A stretch of 64,000 bases of DNA, taken from Butyrivibrio sp. CB08 (GTDB taxonomy: Bacteria; Bacillota; Clostridia; Lachnospirales; Lachnospiraceae). The position numbers and the translations under genes are program-made. The notes under the pieces are model-generated. The model was not told the origin of the DNA and ran no database searches. It was given only the letters and a program-made list of their open reading frames with translations. Positions 36,381 through 45,864 of the stretch are shown here, piece by piece. Location: NCBI RefSeq assembly GCF_003625485.1, contig NZ_RAIR01000001.1, forward strand, positions 248,001 through 312,000. Direction: 5' to 3'. Within the stretch, counting starts at the first letter, position 1. Each line of letters begins with the position of its first letter.

Positions 36381-37717
36381 GAGAGTTTTTCGGGAAAAAC
36401 AAAAACCAAAATAAATCCCGTCTGGCTTCTCAGATAAGATTGTCCTACCTGGTGCTACTTCTTCCAAACCTGGTGTTCATGATCTATGCCTTCTACAACC
36501 TGTACCTCATAAATGTCAGGTACAACGACATGTTAAATAGCGTGGTTGTAGCGTCAGAGTTCTCCCTTGATTTTAAGAACGACTTTGACTATGAGACATA
36601 TCTTCTTATCGTAGGTAACGTACTTCCTGAGGATTCCAAGATCCCAACGCTTTTGTCTGACGCGAGGGGCGTAGTAGATTCCCTTAAGCTCATCACAGAT
36701 ACGCCGGACAACAAGAAGAGGCTTGAAAGTGCTGAGAAGTACCTCAATAACCTTGAAGGGTACATTAAGAACATCACTGAGAACCTGGACTACGACGACC
36801 GGTATGAGGCAAACATGCTGATCTGGGAGAACGACGTTCAGATAGTGACAGCTCTTTTGCAGGAGACCATCAACGAGTATATCTACTATGAGAACAGGCA
36901 GATCCAGACTGCCCAGCAGCAGAACAGGCAGTACTATCTTGATATTATAAAGCTATTGTCAGTGATTCTTGTGATAACCATCGTATCTATCCTTGTTATC
37001 TCTATTGTTGGGCCACTTATCATCACAAGACCTATCGAGGAGCAGGTTACCAGGGAGCAGAAACAGCTCAGGAAGGCGGAGTTTGAGCTGTTGCAGGCTC
37101 AGATCAATCCCCACTTTTTGTATAACACCTTAGATGCCATTGTCTGGTCCGCTGAGGCTGGCAATGAGAAGCAGGTTGTTAAGATGGTAGGGTCTCTGTC
37201 CGAGTTCTTCAGGTCATCTCTTAACAAGGGAAAAGAGATCGTAACAATCCGCGAGGAACTGTCCCACGTAAGGAGTTATCTGGAGATCCAGCAGATAAGA
37301 TACCAGGATATCCTGGACTACGAGATTGATGTTCCAGAGGAGCTTTATGTAAATCAGATCCCCAAGATCACCGTGCAACCTGTTGTTGAGAACGCTCTTT
37401 ACCACGGCATCAAGCAGAAAAGAGGCGGCGGCAAGATAAGTGTTACTGGCTACGAGGACGGGGCAGATTACTGCATTAAGGTTACTGATAACGGAATCGG
37501 AATGGATCCCGACAGACTTAAGGAAGTAAGGGATGGTCTTACAGACGCAAATCCCGACTCCAAAAAGATATACGGCCTCTATAACGTAAATCAGAGAATA
37601 AGACTTGATTTTGGCGATGAATACGGGCTTTCTATCGATTCTGTCTACGACGAGGGAACAACTGTTACAATTCGTCTCCCGAAAAAATCAACCGAAATCG
37701 TAAAAAAATCAAACTAA
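36377..37717 (+). CDS. YesM-type sensor histidine kinase
   Basis: A 446-residue LytS/YesM-family kinase: membrane helix 1 (about 22-44), an extracellular helical sensor (about 48-190), helix 2 (about 193-215), then the His_kinase domain with phospho-accepting H246 in INPHFLYNTLD and an HATPase domain (VVENALYHGIKQ, DNGIGMD). Partner of the regulator encoded just upstream. The sensor may read the sugar-loaded lipoprotein encoded next, as in other YesM systems; this is inference. Confidence 0.93.
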   Translation: MREFFGKNKNQNKSRLASQIRLSYLVLLLPNLVFMIYAFYNLYLINVRYNDMLNSVVVASEFSLDFKNDFDYETYLLIVGNVLPEDSKIPTLLSDARGVVDSLKLITDTPDNKKRLESAEKYLNNLEGYIKNITENLDYDDRYEANMLIWENDVQIVTALLQETINEYIYYENRQIQTAQQQNRQYYLDIIKLLSVILVITIVSILVISIVGPLIITRPIEEQVTREQKQLRKAEFELLQAQINPHFLYNTLDAIVWSAEAGNEKQVVKMVGSLSEFFRSSLNKGKEIVTIREELSHVRSYLEIQQIRYQDILDYEIDVPEELYVNQIPKITVQPVVENALYHGIKQKRGGGKISVTGYEDGADYCIKVTDNGIGMDPDRLKEVRDGLTDANPDSKKIYGLYNVNQRIRLDFGDEYGLSIDSVYDEGTTVTIRLPKKSTEIVKKSN

Positions 37718-37800
37718 ATAGAATAAAAGTAAAAATTCCAACTTCTTTTCATGTATATGTCCATGGTTATTTTACTTTAATGTAATAAAATAGTAGATAA

Positions 37801-37818
37801 GTAAGGAATGGTCCTTAC
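37801..37818 (+). promoter_or_regulatory. Leader hairpin/dyad before the sugar-binding lipoprotein gene
   Basis: GTAAGGA / TCCTTAC with a 4-nt loop lies 30 bp before the ATG. The 130-bp gap also holds TAATAAAAT, a possible -10 (TAAAAT at 37786-37791), without a clear -35. It could be the regulated promoter of the transporter operon. Confidence 0.4.
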
Positions 37819-37847
37819 GCATTCATATCCATTTAGGAGGAAAAGTT

Positions 37848-38840
37848 ATGATGAAAAGAGTATTGGCAGTTCTTATGGCATCTGCAATGACACTTAGTCT
37901 TGTAGCATGTGGCAGCGCAGCACCTGCATCTTCAGGTTCAGCTCCTGCAGCATCTGGCGGAAAGATCAAAGTTGGTATCATCAACAACGATCCTAACGAG
38001 TCTGGTTATCGTACAGCTAACGACGCTGACCTTAAGGCTAAATTCACAGAGGCTAACGGCTACGAAGCTTCATTTGCTTACAGCTTAAAGAACGACGAGC
38101 AGATCCAGTATGCTCAGAACTTTATCCAGGACGAAGTTGATTATCTTCTTCTTTCAGCAGCTGACACAGCAGGCTGGGATTCAGTTCTTAAAGATGCACA
38201 GGCAGCAGGCGTAAAGGTTATCCTTTTCGACCGTACAATCGACGCAGATCCTTCACTCTATGAGGCTTCTATCGTATCTGATATGGCTAAAGAAGGACAG
38301 ACAGCTGTTGATTGGCTTGCAGGCCAGAACCTTTCAGAGTACAACGTAATCCATATCCAGGGTGTTATGGGTTCAGCTGCTCAGCAGGGCAGATCTGGTG
38401 CTCTTGATACTAAGGTTGCAGCAGAGTCTAACTGGAACATCGTTAAGCAGCAGACAGCTGAGTGGAACGCAGAGAAGGCTCAGCAGATCGTTCAGTCAGT
38501 TATCGACGCTGGAACACCTTTCAACGTAATCTATGCAGAGAACGACGATATGGCTAAGGGCGCTGTAGCAGCTCTTGACGCAGCTGGTATCTCTCATGGT
38601 GTTGGCAAGGACGTAGTAGTTATGGGATTTGACTGCAACAAGTGGGCTCTTGAAGAGCTTCTTGCTCAGAACTGGAACTACGACGGACAGTGCAATCCTT
38701 TCCAGTCTAGCTACATCGATGACATCATCAAGAAGCTTGAGGCAGGTGAGACACTTTCACAGAAGACTATCATCATGGATGAGAAGGGCTTCGATGCTTC
38801 AACAATCACACAGGATGACGTTGATAACTACGGAATCTAA
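37848..38840 (+). CDS. YtfQ-like sugar-binding lipoprotein
   Basis: A 330-residue lipoprotein with lipobox LVAC (Cys21), an Ala/Ser/Pro linker and a type-1 binding fold. The GYRTANDADLKAKFTE, YAQNFIQDEVDYLLLSAAD, GWDSVLKDAQAAGVKVILFDRTID and VIYAENDDMAKGA segments match the YtfQ (galactofuranose/arabinofuranose) group. First gene of a five-gene transporter operon; a strong hairpin after it probably lets it be made in excess over the membrane parts. Confidence 0.9.
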   Translation: MMKRVLAVLMASAMTLSLVACGSAAPASSGSAPAASGGKIKVGIINNDPNESGYRTANDADLKAKFTEANGYEASFAYSLKNDEQIQYAQNFIQDEVDYLLLSAADTAGWDSVLKDAQAAGVKVILFDRTIDADPSLYEASIVSDMAKEGQTAVDWLAGQNLSEYNVIHIQGVMGSAAQQGRSGALDTKVAAESNWNIVKQQTAEWNAEKAQQIVQSVIDAGTPFNVIYAENDDMAKGAVAALDAAGISHGVGKDVVVMGFDCNKWALEELLAQNWNYDGQCNPFQSSYIDDIIKKLEAGETLSQKTIIMDEKGFDASTITQDDVDNYGI

Positions 38841-38857
38841 TATCTAAGATTTTTGAA

Positions 38858-38891
38858 GGGCGCGGCAAGCAAATGGTGCCGCGCCTTTTTT
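38858..38891 (+). terminator. Partial terminator after the binding-protein gene
   Basis: A 9-bp GC stem GGCGCGGCA / TGCCGCGCC followed by six T. Only 22 nt separate it from the ATPase start, so some read-through is expected to feed the downstream genes. Confidence 0.88.
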
Positions 38892-38913
38892 AAGAGAAAA
38901 ATGGGGTGATAAC

Positions 38914-40422
38914 GTGAACGAATCTACCGTGCTTACGATGCGTGGCATCAACAAATCATTTCCTGGCGTTCGTGCACTTCAGAACGTGGATTTCAAACTC
39001 GAAAAGGGTGAGATACATGCTCTTATGGGAGAGAACGGTGCAGGAAAATCAACGCTTATTAAAGTTCTGACAGGTGTTTACACCAAGGACAGCGGCACTA
39101 TCGAGCTCGAGGGGAAGGGCGAGGTAGCAATCCATTCACCACAGGATGCGCAGAAACTTGGAATAAGCACTGTTTATCAGGAAATTACACTTTGTCCAAA
39201 CTTAACAGTTGCAGAGAACATGTTCATTGGAAGAGAAAAGAGCAGCATCACCAACTGGAAACAGATGAATGCTGACGCTGACAAGCTTCTTAAAAAGCTG
39301 GACATCCCTGCAATAGCTACTCAGCAGCTTTCAAACTGCTCCATCGCTGTTCAGCAGATGGTTGCCATAGCAAGAGCTGTGGATATGGACTGTAAGGTAC
39401 TGATCCTGGATGAGCCTACATCTTCACTGGATGAGCAGGAAGTAGAAAAGCTCTTTGGCCTTATGAGAGATCTTAAGGCTATGGGTGTAGGAATTATCTT
39501 TGTAACACACTTTTTGGATCAGGTTTATGAAGTATGTGACAAGATCACCGTTCTTAGAGATGGTCAGCTTGTCGGTGAATATGAGATCAAGGATCTTCCA
39601 AGAGTACAGCTTGTTGCCAAGATGCTTGGTAAGGAAATGGATGATCTATCAGACATAAAGGGCGAAGGCAAGCAGTATAACGGTGCTGACGCCGGAGAAA
39701 CAGTATTTGAAGCTGAGCAGCTTCAGAGTGACGCAGGCATTAAGCCTTTCGACTTCCACATCAAAAAGGGTGAAGTTAACGGCTTTACAGGACTTCTTGG
39801 TTCTGGTCGAAGCGAGTGCGTAAGAGCAATCTTTGGCGCAGACAGAGTGCTTGGCGGAAAAGTTAAGGTTCATGGCAAGGAAGTTAAGATAAACAAGCCT
39901 CTTGATGCCATGAAGAACGGAATTGCATACCTGCCTGAGGATCGTAAGGTTGATGGTATCATTGGAGATCTCTCTGTTAGAGATAACATCATCATGGCCC
40001 TTCAGGTAATGACAGGCTTCTTTAAGCCATTCTCAAGAGCCAAGGCTGAGGCCTTTGCCGATGAGTACATCAAGAAGCTCAATATCAAGACAGCATCATC
40101 TGATACACCTATCAAATCTCTTTCAGGTGGTAATCAGCAGAAAGTTATCCTTGCAAGATGGCTTTTGATGCATCCTGAGTATCTCATCCTTGATGAGCCT
40201 ACAAGAGGTATCGATGTAGGAACCAAGGTTGATATTCAGAAGCTGGTTCTTGAGCTTGCTTCAGAGGGTATGAGCGTAACATTCATCTCTTCAGAGACAG
40301 ATGAGATGCTCAGAACCTGTTCCAGACTTGTAGTTATGCGCGATAGGAAGGTAGTAGGGGAGCTGTCAGGAGAAGACCTGACACAGAATAAGATCATGAG
40401 TACTATCGCAGGAGGAGAATAA
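38914..40422 (+). CDS. Sugar ABC transporter ATPase (YtfR/RbsA-like, two NBDs)
   Basis: A 502-residue tandem ATPase: N-terminal Walker A GENGAGKST and Walker B LILDEPTSSLD, with a C-terminal degenerate-P-loop domain (TGLLGSGRSE, LSGGNQQKV, LILDEPTRGIDVG). It uses a GTG start at 38914 with a GGGGTGA ribosome site. It powers the two permeases that follow. Confidence 0.94.
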   Translation: MNESTVLTMRGINKSFPGVRALQNVDFKLEKGEIHALMGENGAGKSTLIKVLTGVYTKDSGTIELEGKGEVAIHSPQDAQKLGISTVYQEITLCPNLTVAENMFIGREKSSITNWKQMNADADKLLKKLDIPAIATQQLSNCSIAVQQMVAIARAVDMDCKVLILDEPTSSLDEQEVEKLFGLMRDLKAMGVGIIFVTHFLDQVYEVCDKITVLRDGQLVGEYEIKDLPRVQLVAKMLGKEMDDLSDIKGEGKQYNGADAGETVFEAEQLQSDAGIKPFDFHIKKGEVNGFTGLLGSGRSECVRAIFGADRVLGGKVKVHGKEVKINKPLDAMKNGIAYLPEDRKVDGIIGDLSVRDNIIMALQVMTGFFKPFSRAKAEAFADEYIKKLNIKTASSDTPIKSLSGGNQQKVILARWLLMHPEYLILDEPTRGIDVGTKVDIQKLVLELASEGMSVTFISSETDEMLRTCSRLVVMRDRKVVGELSGEDLTQNKIMSTIAGGE

Positions 40423-40425
40423 GGT

Positions 40426-41487
40426 ATGTCTAAATTCAAAAAAATAACATCTAATCAGCTCTTTATTCCGCTGATGGCACTTATTCTTCTTGCGGTAATA
40501 AATCTGATCAATGATCCCGGATTTTTCAAAGTAACACTTGGAACTAACAACGCAGGTTACCCTGTTCTTTCAGGATACCTCATTACAATTCTTGACTACG
40601 GCTCAGAGCTTGGAATCCTTGCAATTGGTATGACCCTTGTAACTGCTGCTTCAGGCGGACAGGATATTTCAGTTGGTGCAACCATTGCTATTGCAGGTTC
40701 TGCAATGCTTAGAGTTCTCTGCGGTGGTAATTCAAGACCTGAGACCATCCAGGCTCCTATCATTGTTGCTTTCCTTGTAGCATGCGTAGTTGGAATGCTC
40801 TGCGGCGCATTTAACGGCGCTCTGGTAGCTCTTTTCAAGATCCAGCCTATGATCGCTACACTGATCCTGTTCACTGCAGGTCGTTCAATCGCAGCATGGA
40901 TCAACAACAACGAGCTTCCAATCGTTCCAGATCCAAAGTTCTCATACTTTGGTGGATTTATTCCAGGTATTCCGATTCCCACAACAGTATTTATTGTGGC
41001 AATCTGTATCGTGATCATTGCCCTGGTACTTAAGTTCACAAACCTTGGGCTTTACACACAGGCAGTTGGTATCAACGAGAGTTCATCTAGACTTAATGGT
41101 ATCAACCCAACACTTATCAAGTTCATAAGCTTCGTAATCCTGGGTCTTTGTGTTGCAGTGGCTGCGCTTATCAAGGTAAGCCGTCTCTCAACCATCAACT
41201 ACTCAGTTATTGCAAAAGACATCGAGATGGACGCCATCCTTGCTGTTGCCCTTGGTGGTAACGCTCTTTCAGGTGGTAAGTTCAACATGTGGTCTTCAAT
41301 CCTTGGAGCTTATGTAATCCAGTTCCTTACAACAACTCTTTACAAGTTCAATGTGCAGTCAGATGCCCTTGCAGCTTATAAGGCAGTTGTAGTTATCCTT
41401 CTTGTTGTATTCTCTGCGCCTACAGTCAGAGATTACATGGGGCAGCTCATGAAAAAGATGTCCTTAGCGAGAAAGGAGGCGGCATAA
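40426..41487 (+). CDS. Sugar ABC transporter permease (YtfT-like)
   Basis: A 353-residue membrane protein with about nine or ten hydrophobic segments and the RbsC-family elements GMTLVTAASGGQDISVGA and GGNALSGGKFN. It pairs with the next permease to form a heterodimeric channel. The ATG lies 3 nt after the ATPase stop. Confidence 0.93.
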   Translation: MSKFKKITSNQLFIPLMALILLAVINLINDPGFFKVTLGTNNAGYPVLSGYLITILDYGSELGILAIGMTLVTAASGGQDISVGATIAIAGSAMLRVLCGGNSRPETIQAPIIVAFLVACVVGMLCGAFNGALVALFKIQPMIATLILFTAGRSIAAWINNNELPIVPDPKFSYFGGFIPGIPIPTTVFIVAICIVIIALVLKFTNLGLYTQAVGINESSSRLNGINPTLIKFISFVILGLCVAVAALIKVSRLSTINYSVIAKDIEMDAILAVALGGNALSGGKFNMWSSILGAYVIQFLTTTLYKFNVQSDALAAYKAVVVILLVVFSAPTVRDYMGQLMKKMSLARKEAA

Positions 41488-42525
41488 ATGGAAGATAAGA
41501 AAAAATCCAGCATCTTTAACAAGATGAATGACACCAGCCTTCTTCTCACGATCACTATCGTAATATTCGTACTTATGTACCTTGGAGCCATCCTGCTTCA
41601 GGGCGGCGGCTTTACCAAGCCTCAGATGTTCTTTAACATATTAAATGCCAATGCAGCTCTTATCATTACAGCTACCGGAATGAGTATCGTTATGATCTCA
41701 GGTGGAATCGATATTTCTGTCGGTGGTGTAGTTGCTCTTGTTTCCATGAGCTGCGCTGTATACCTTGATCACAAGGGCGGCAGCATTTTTGGATCAGTCC
41801 TTTTGGCACTGGCTATCGGTGTTGCTTTTGGACTGGTTCAGGGCTTCCTTGTAGCTTATCTTGATATCCAGCCATTCATCGTATCCCTTGCAGGAATGTT
41901 CTTTGCAAGAGGTATGACAACCATCGTAAACACAGCACCTTTCAACGTTGCAGATCCTGAGTTCATGGCTCTTAAGGACACACGTATCAACGTTCCATTC
42001 CTTGGATCGGTCAACAAAAAAGGTATATATGTCCCAGCGTATGTGGAAATTGGTGTTATCGTAGCGCTGATTATTATGGTAGTATTATTCATAGTGCTTA
42101 GATGGACCAAGCTTGGAAGAAGCTTCTACGCTGTAGGTGGTAACAAGCAGAGTGCCCTTATGATGGGTATCAATGTTAAGAGGACCAAGTTCCTCTCACA
42201 CCTTATCTGCTCAACACTTGCTGGTATCGGCGGATACGTTTACTTCCTTCATGTAGGTTCAGGTTCAGCCAGCCATGCCATGGGTATGGAGATGAATGCC
42301 ATCGCATCATCCATCATCGGTGGAACAATGCTTACAGGTGGTGTTGGTAATATCATTGGAACTTTGTTTGGTGTTCTTTCACTTAGCACCATTCAGAACA
42401 TAGTTGCATCAGCAGGTCTTGATGAGGCTTGGTGGACAGGTATCACCATCGCAGCAATGCTGTGCATCTTCCTTCTCATCCAGTCAGTGGTAATGGCTCA
42501 GAAGAACAAAGTATTAAAGAGCTGA
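41488..42525 (+). CDS. Sugar ABC transporter permease (YjfF-like)
   Basis: A 345-residue RbsC-type permease (GMSIVMISGGIDISVGG, GGTMLTGGVGNIIG). Its ATG directly follows the TAA of the previous permease (TAAATG). Two different permeases with one tandem ATPase is the E. coli YtfQRT-YjfF layout. Confidence 0.93.
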   Translation: MEDKKKSSIFNKMNDTSLLLTITIVIFVLMYLGAILLQGGGFTKPQMFFNILNANAALIITATGMSIVMISGGIDISVGGVVALVSMSCAVYLDHKGGSIFGSVLLALAIGVAFGLVQGFLVAYLDIQPFIVSLAGMFFARGMTTIVNTAPFNVADPEFMALKDTRINVPFLGSVNKKGIYVPAYVEIGVIVALIIMVVLFIVLRWTKLGRSFYAVGGNKQSALMMGINVKRTKFLSHLICSTLAGIGGYVYFLHVGSGSASHAMGMEMNAIASSIIGGTMLTGGVGNIIGTLFGVLSLSTIQNIVASAGLDEAWWTGITIAAMLCIFLLIQSVVMAQKNKVLKS

Positions 42526-42540
42526 AGGTAAATACAATAA

Positions 42541-43590
42541 ATGAAAAAAAGATACATTCTCACGGCCATCGCATCTGCATTTGCTCTTGCAATTGCGGGA
42601 TGCGGGGCCATTACCCCAGATAAGGATCTGGAAGTAAATGAAGAATATGAAAAAGCCGACGATTTAATTACCGTCGGCTTCTCTCAGTTGGGGGCAGAAT
42701 CAGATTGGCGTAGTGCCAACACTGAGTCTATGCTTGGAGCTCTTTCAGAAGCTAACGGGTATTCTCTTACCTACAAGAACGGTCAGCAAAAGCAGGCCAA
42801 TCAGATCACAGCCATCAGGACTTTTATTCAGCAGGAGGTTGACTATATTGTCCTTGCTCCTGCCACAGAGGATGGTTGGGACACAGTTCTTGCAGAGGCA
42901 AGAGAAGCCAATATCCCTGTTATCCTGGTAGACAGAAGAGTTAACACCTCGGATAAAAACCTCTATTCCTGCTGGGTTGGATCAGACTTTGAGCTTGAGG
43001 GCCAGAAGATGGCAGCCTGGATCAAGGCTTATACAGAGAGGCAGAACATTGCTCCAGAGGATCTTCACATCGTAAACATCCAGGGCAATATCGGATCCAC
43101 AGCCCAGATAGGAAGAACTAGAGGCCTTGCCAATGCAGCAAGAGATAACGGCTGGGACCTTTGCGCGGAGATAAGCGGAGACTTCACAGAGACCAAGGGC
43201 AGAGAGGTTATGGGAGCACTGCTTAAGCGCTTTGATAACATCAACGTGGTCTACTGTGAGAACGACAACATGGCTATTGGAGCCATTGATGCCATTGAAA
43301 GCGCTGGTGGAAGAGTTGGTCCCAACATCAAAAGAGGAGAGGTAATGGTAGTCTCTTTTGACGGAGTTAACGAGACAGCCCTTGAGTATGCAAGACAGGG
43401 CAAAATCTCCTGCATCGCAGAGTGTAATCCTCTCCACGGACCAAGAGTCAGCGCCCTCATCAAGGCACTAGAGCGGGGCGAGGCTCCATCCAAGTTTAAC
43501 TACGTTGATGAGAAGCTCTTTAGCTCAGTTCCTGGCATTGCATCAGTACAGGTGGGAGATATCACCTATTTCGTAGAGTCGGACTTTTAG
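42541..43590 (+). CDS. Second YtfQ-like binding lipoprotein of the same operon
   Basis: A 349-residue lipoprotein with lipobox AIAGC (Cys21) and a type-1 binding fold close to YtfQ (SDWRSANTESMLGALSEANG, IRTFIQQEVDYIVLAPATEDGWD, RRVNTSDKN, VVYCENDNMAIGAIDAIE). It is similar to, but clearly diverged from, the first gene of the operon, so the transporter likely takes two related ligands or uses this copy for the YesM sensor. Confidence 0.88.
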   Translation: MKKRYILTAIASAFALAIAGCGAITPDKDLEVNEEYEKADDLITVGFSQLGAESDWRSANTESMLGALSEANGYSLTYKNGQQKQANQITAIRTFIQQEVDYIVLAPATEDGWDTVLAEAREANIPVILVDRRVNTSDKNLYSCWVGSDFELEGQKMAAWIKAYTERQNIAPEDLHIVNIQGNIGSTAQIGRTRGLANAARDNGWDLCAEISGDFTETKGREVMGALLKRFDNINVVYCENDNMAIGAIDAIESAGGRVGPNIKRGEVMVVSFDGVNETALEYARQGKISCIAECNPLHGPRVSALIKALERGEAPSKFNYVDEKLFSSVPGIASVQVGDITYFVESDF

Positions 43591-43645
43591 GGATGTTTTT
43601 TAAGTTGTACATATAATGATGAAAGTTTATTTATAATTATTTCAT

Positions 43646-43674
43646 TTTACATACAATTTGAAATTGGATAGAAT
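43646..43674 (+). promoter_or_regulatory. Promoter for cheR
   Basis: TTTACA (43646-43651), 17-bp spacer, TAGAAT (43669-43674), about 50 bp before the ATG. The region is very A+T-rich, so chance matches are possible. Confidence 0.5.
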
Positions 43675-43723
43675 TATATTAGTGACTGTGTCATTAAATT
43701 AACCTTAGGAGGAATTTGACTGT

Positions 43724-44509
43724 ATGGCAGCTGATTACGAGTGGTTTAAAAAGGGAGTTTATGACCTGACTAAGATTGACCTCAACGCTTATAAAGAGAA
43801 GCAGATGAAGAGAAGGATCGATACTCTTATTGGCAAGTACGAGGTTAATGGCTATGACGGATTCCTTGATCTTATAAAGAAGGACAGGGAGGCCCTCGAT
43901 TCTTTTGTTACATACCTTACCATCAACGTTTCTGAGTTCTTCAGAAACAAGGAGCAGTGGGAGCTTATGGATAAAGAGATGGTTCCTGAGCTCATGAGTA
44001 AGTTCGGTAAGAACTTAAAGATCTGGAGTGCAGCATGCTCTACAGGTGATGAGCCTTATACTATCGTTATGATGCTCTCTAAGCACATCCCACTTAACCA
44101 GATAAGCGTTATTGCTACTGACCTTGATGCAGTTGTTCTTGCCAAGGCTAAGGCAGCTATCTACGACAAGAAGGAAGTTCAGAACGTTCCTGAGGAGTTT
44201 AAAAAGAAATACTTCACAGAGACAGCTGACGGCAAAATGAAGGTAAGCAGCGAGATCACATCCCGTGTAACCTTCAAGCAGGCTGACCTTCTTCGTGATC
44301 CATATCCAAAGGATATGCACCTTATCGTGTGCAGAAACGTTCTTATCTACTTCACTGAGGAAGCCAAGGATGACATTTTCAGAAAGTATTACGACAACCT
44401 CTGCCCAGGCGGAATCCTCTTTATCGGAAGCACAGAGCAGATCATCAACTACAAGGATATCGGCTTTGTGAGAAAGAACTCTTTCTACTACGAAAAACCA
44501 AAGAGCTGA
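43724..44509 (+). CDS. cheR: CheR chemoreceptor methyltransferase
   Basis: A 261-residue protein with the N-terminal CheR helical domain (QMKRRIDTLIGKYEV, LTINVSEFFRN) and the SAM-binding domain (IWSAACSTGDEPYTIVMML, VIATDLD, LIVCRNVLIYF). It methylates Glu residues of chemoreceptors such as the MCP encoded at 26.4 kb. It stands alone, flanked by its own promoter and terminator, without other che genes. Confidence 0.94.
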   Translation: MAADYEWFKKGVYDLTKIDLNAYKEKQMKRRIDTLIGKYEVNGYDGFLDLIKKDREALDSFVTYLTINVSEFFRNKEQWELMDKEMVPELMSKFGKNLKIWSAACSTGDEPYTIVMMLSKHIPLNQISVIATDLDAVVLAKAKAAIYDKKEVQNVPEEFKKKYFTETADGKMKVSSEITSRVTFKQADLLRDPYPKDMHLIVCRNVLIYFTEEAKDDIFRKYYDNLCPGGILFIGSTEQIINYKDIGFVRKNSFYYEKPKS

Positions 44510-44523
44510 AACAAAATAAAACC

Positions 44524-44565
44524 ATCCCAAAGGCCAAGAATTTAGCGGCCTTTGGGATTTTTTTT
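44524..44565 (+). terminator. Terminator after cheR
   Basis: A 12-bp perfect stem ATCCCAAAGGCC / GGCCTTTGGGAT and a run of eight T. Confidence 0.95.
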
Positions 44566-44577
44566 GTGCCTTAAATT

Positions 44578-44586
44578 TGATATACT
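44578..44586 (+). promoter_or_regulatory. Extended -10 promoter for the exonuclease-like gene
   Basis: TGaTATACT, 34 bp before the ATG, in the same TGATATACTAG context as the promoter at 19.25 kb. Confidence 0.55.
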
Positions 44587-44620
44587 AGTAGGGTAGGCGA
44601 TTTCGGAAAGAGGGACAAAC

Positions 44621-45814
44621 ATGATCAGAACAAACGAGACTATAGACAGACCCAGATTCGAAGATATCGAGATTTTGAAAAAGAGCTTTTCCTGCGATGA
44701 AAAGGACATCCTTTTTATCGACATTGAGACCACAGGACTCTCTCCAAAGACTGCGGACCTTTATCTTATTGGCGCTGCATACATGGCTGGCTCTGATTGG
44801 AACATCATCCAGTTCATGGCAGAGAGCGTAGCAGAGGAAGAGCAGGTTCTTTCGGCTTTTTCCGATTTTTCAAGAGGCTTCAAAAAGCTGGTCCACTTTA
44901 ACGGGGACAGATTTGATATACCTTTCCTTCAGGCCAAATATGAGAAATATGGGCTTTCAGATCCTTTCGTAGCCATGGACTCTTTTGACCTTTATAAGAC
45001 AGTTAAGCCCTACAAGTCACAGCTTGGGCTTCCGGACTGCAAGCAAAAGACTATTGAGCTCTATCTTGGCATAAACAGGGAGGATAAGTACGACGGCGGC
45101 GGACTTATCCCGGTCTACAAACAGTACGTTGAGAAAAGAGATAAGGAGAACATAGAGCTCCTTCTTCTTCATAACTTTGAGGATGTTAAGGGGATGTTCG
45201 GGCTTCTGCCTATGTTATACTACGACGCATTCTTTTCCCAGTTTAAGAACATGCCTGGTATCTCAGTCAGGACAGATGATGATATAGATGAGAGCAGATA
45301 CAGCGAAGGCGCTGGCAAGCTCCCTGTAAGGGCGGTGAAGGTTTCTGCCAACAGGTACAGGGACTATGATGGCAGGGAAAAGAGTGAAGTCTTCATGAAG
45401 CTCAGGCTCCCATACGAGCTCCCTTCATCCCTTGCCGGGAACATAGACGGCTGCTACTTTAAGAGCGACGGGGCAGAGGCCACACTTCGTGTTCCGCTAT
45501 TTGAAACGGAGCTCAAGTATTTCTATTCCAATTACAAGGATTATTACTATCTGCCAAAAGAGGACATGGCGATCCACAAGTCTCTGGCAGAGTTTGTAGA
45601 TAAGGATTTCAGGGAAAAAGCAAAACCCGAGAACTGCTACACCAAAAAGGCAGGGCAGTACCTGATGGAATGGGATCTTTGCTTTGCACCATTCTTTAAG
45701 AGGGACTATGAGGACAAGAACTTCTATTTTGACCTCAATGAAAATATGAAAAAAAGCAGGTTTGCAATGAGCTTATACGCGTCCCACGTTATCGCTCATA
45801 TACTGGATTCGTGA
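44621..45814 (+). CDS. Ribonuclease H-like DEDD exonuclease (YprB-type)
   Basis: A 397-residue protein with a DnaQ/RNase_H_2 fold in the first ~210 residues: FIDIETTGLSP (D and E), LVHFNGDRFDIPFL and LLHNFEDVKG (final H-x4-D pair). The C-terminal half (about 215-397) is not recognised; it shows strand-rich segments and a Lys-rich stretch. Relatives (YprB) are uncharacterised in Firmicutes. Its stop codon overlaps the rnf promoter. Confidence 0.85.
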   Translation: MIRTNETIDRPRFEDIEILKKSFSCDEKDILFIDIETTGLSPKTADLYLIGAAYMAGSDWNIIQFMAESVAEEEQVLSAFSDFSRGFKKLVHFNGDRFDIPFLQAKYEKYGLSDPFVAMDSFDLYKTVKPYKSQLGLPDCKQKTIELYLGINREDKYDGGGLIPVYKQYVEKRDKENIELLLLHNFEDVKGMFGLLPMLYYDAFFSQFKNMPGISVRTDDDIDESRYSEGAGKLPVRAVKVSANRYRDYDGREKSEVFMKLRLPYELPSSLAGNIDGCYFKSDGAEATLRVPLFETELKYFYSNYKDYYYLPKEDMAIHKSLAEFVDKDFREKAKPENCYTKKAGQYLMEWDLCFAPFFKRDYEDKNFYFDLNENMKKSRFAMSLYASHVIAHILDS

Positions 45815-45820
45815 TATAAT
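45812..45820 (+). promoter_or_regulatory. Extended -10 promoter for the rnf operon
   Basis: TGaTATAAT, with a consensus -10 hexamer at 45815-45820, 44 bp before rnfC. It overlaps the stop of the preceding gene; no clear -35. Confidence 0.6.
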
Positions 45821-45864
45821 ACCTTTTGGTTTTATATTAATAAAATTTGGAGGAAGGTAGGAAA

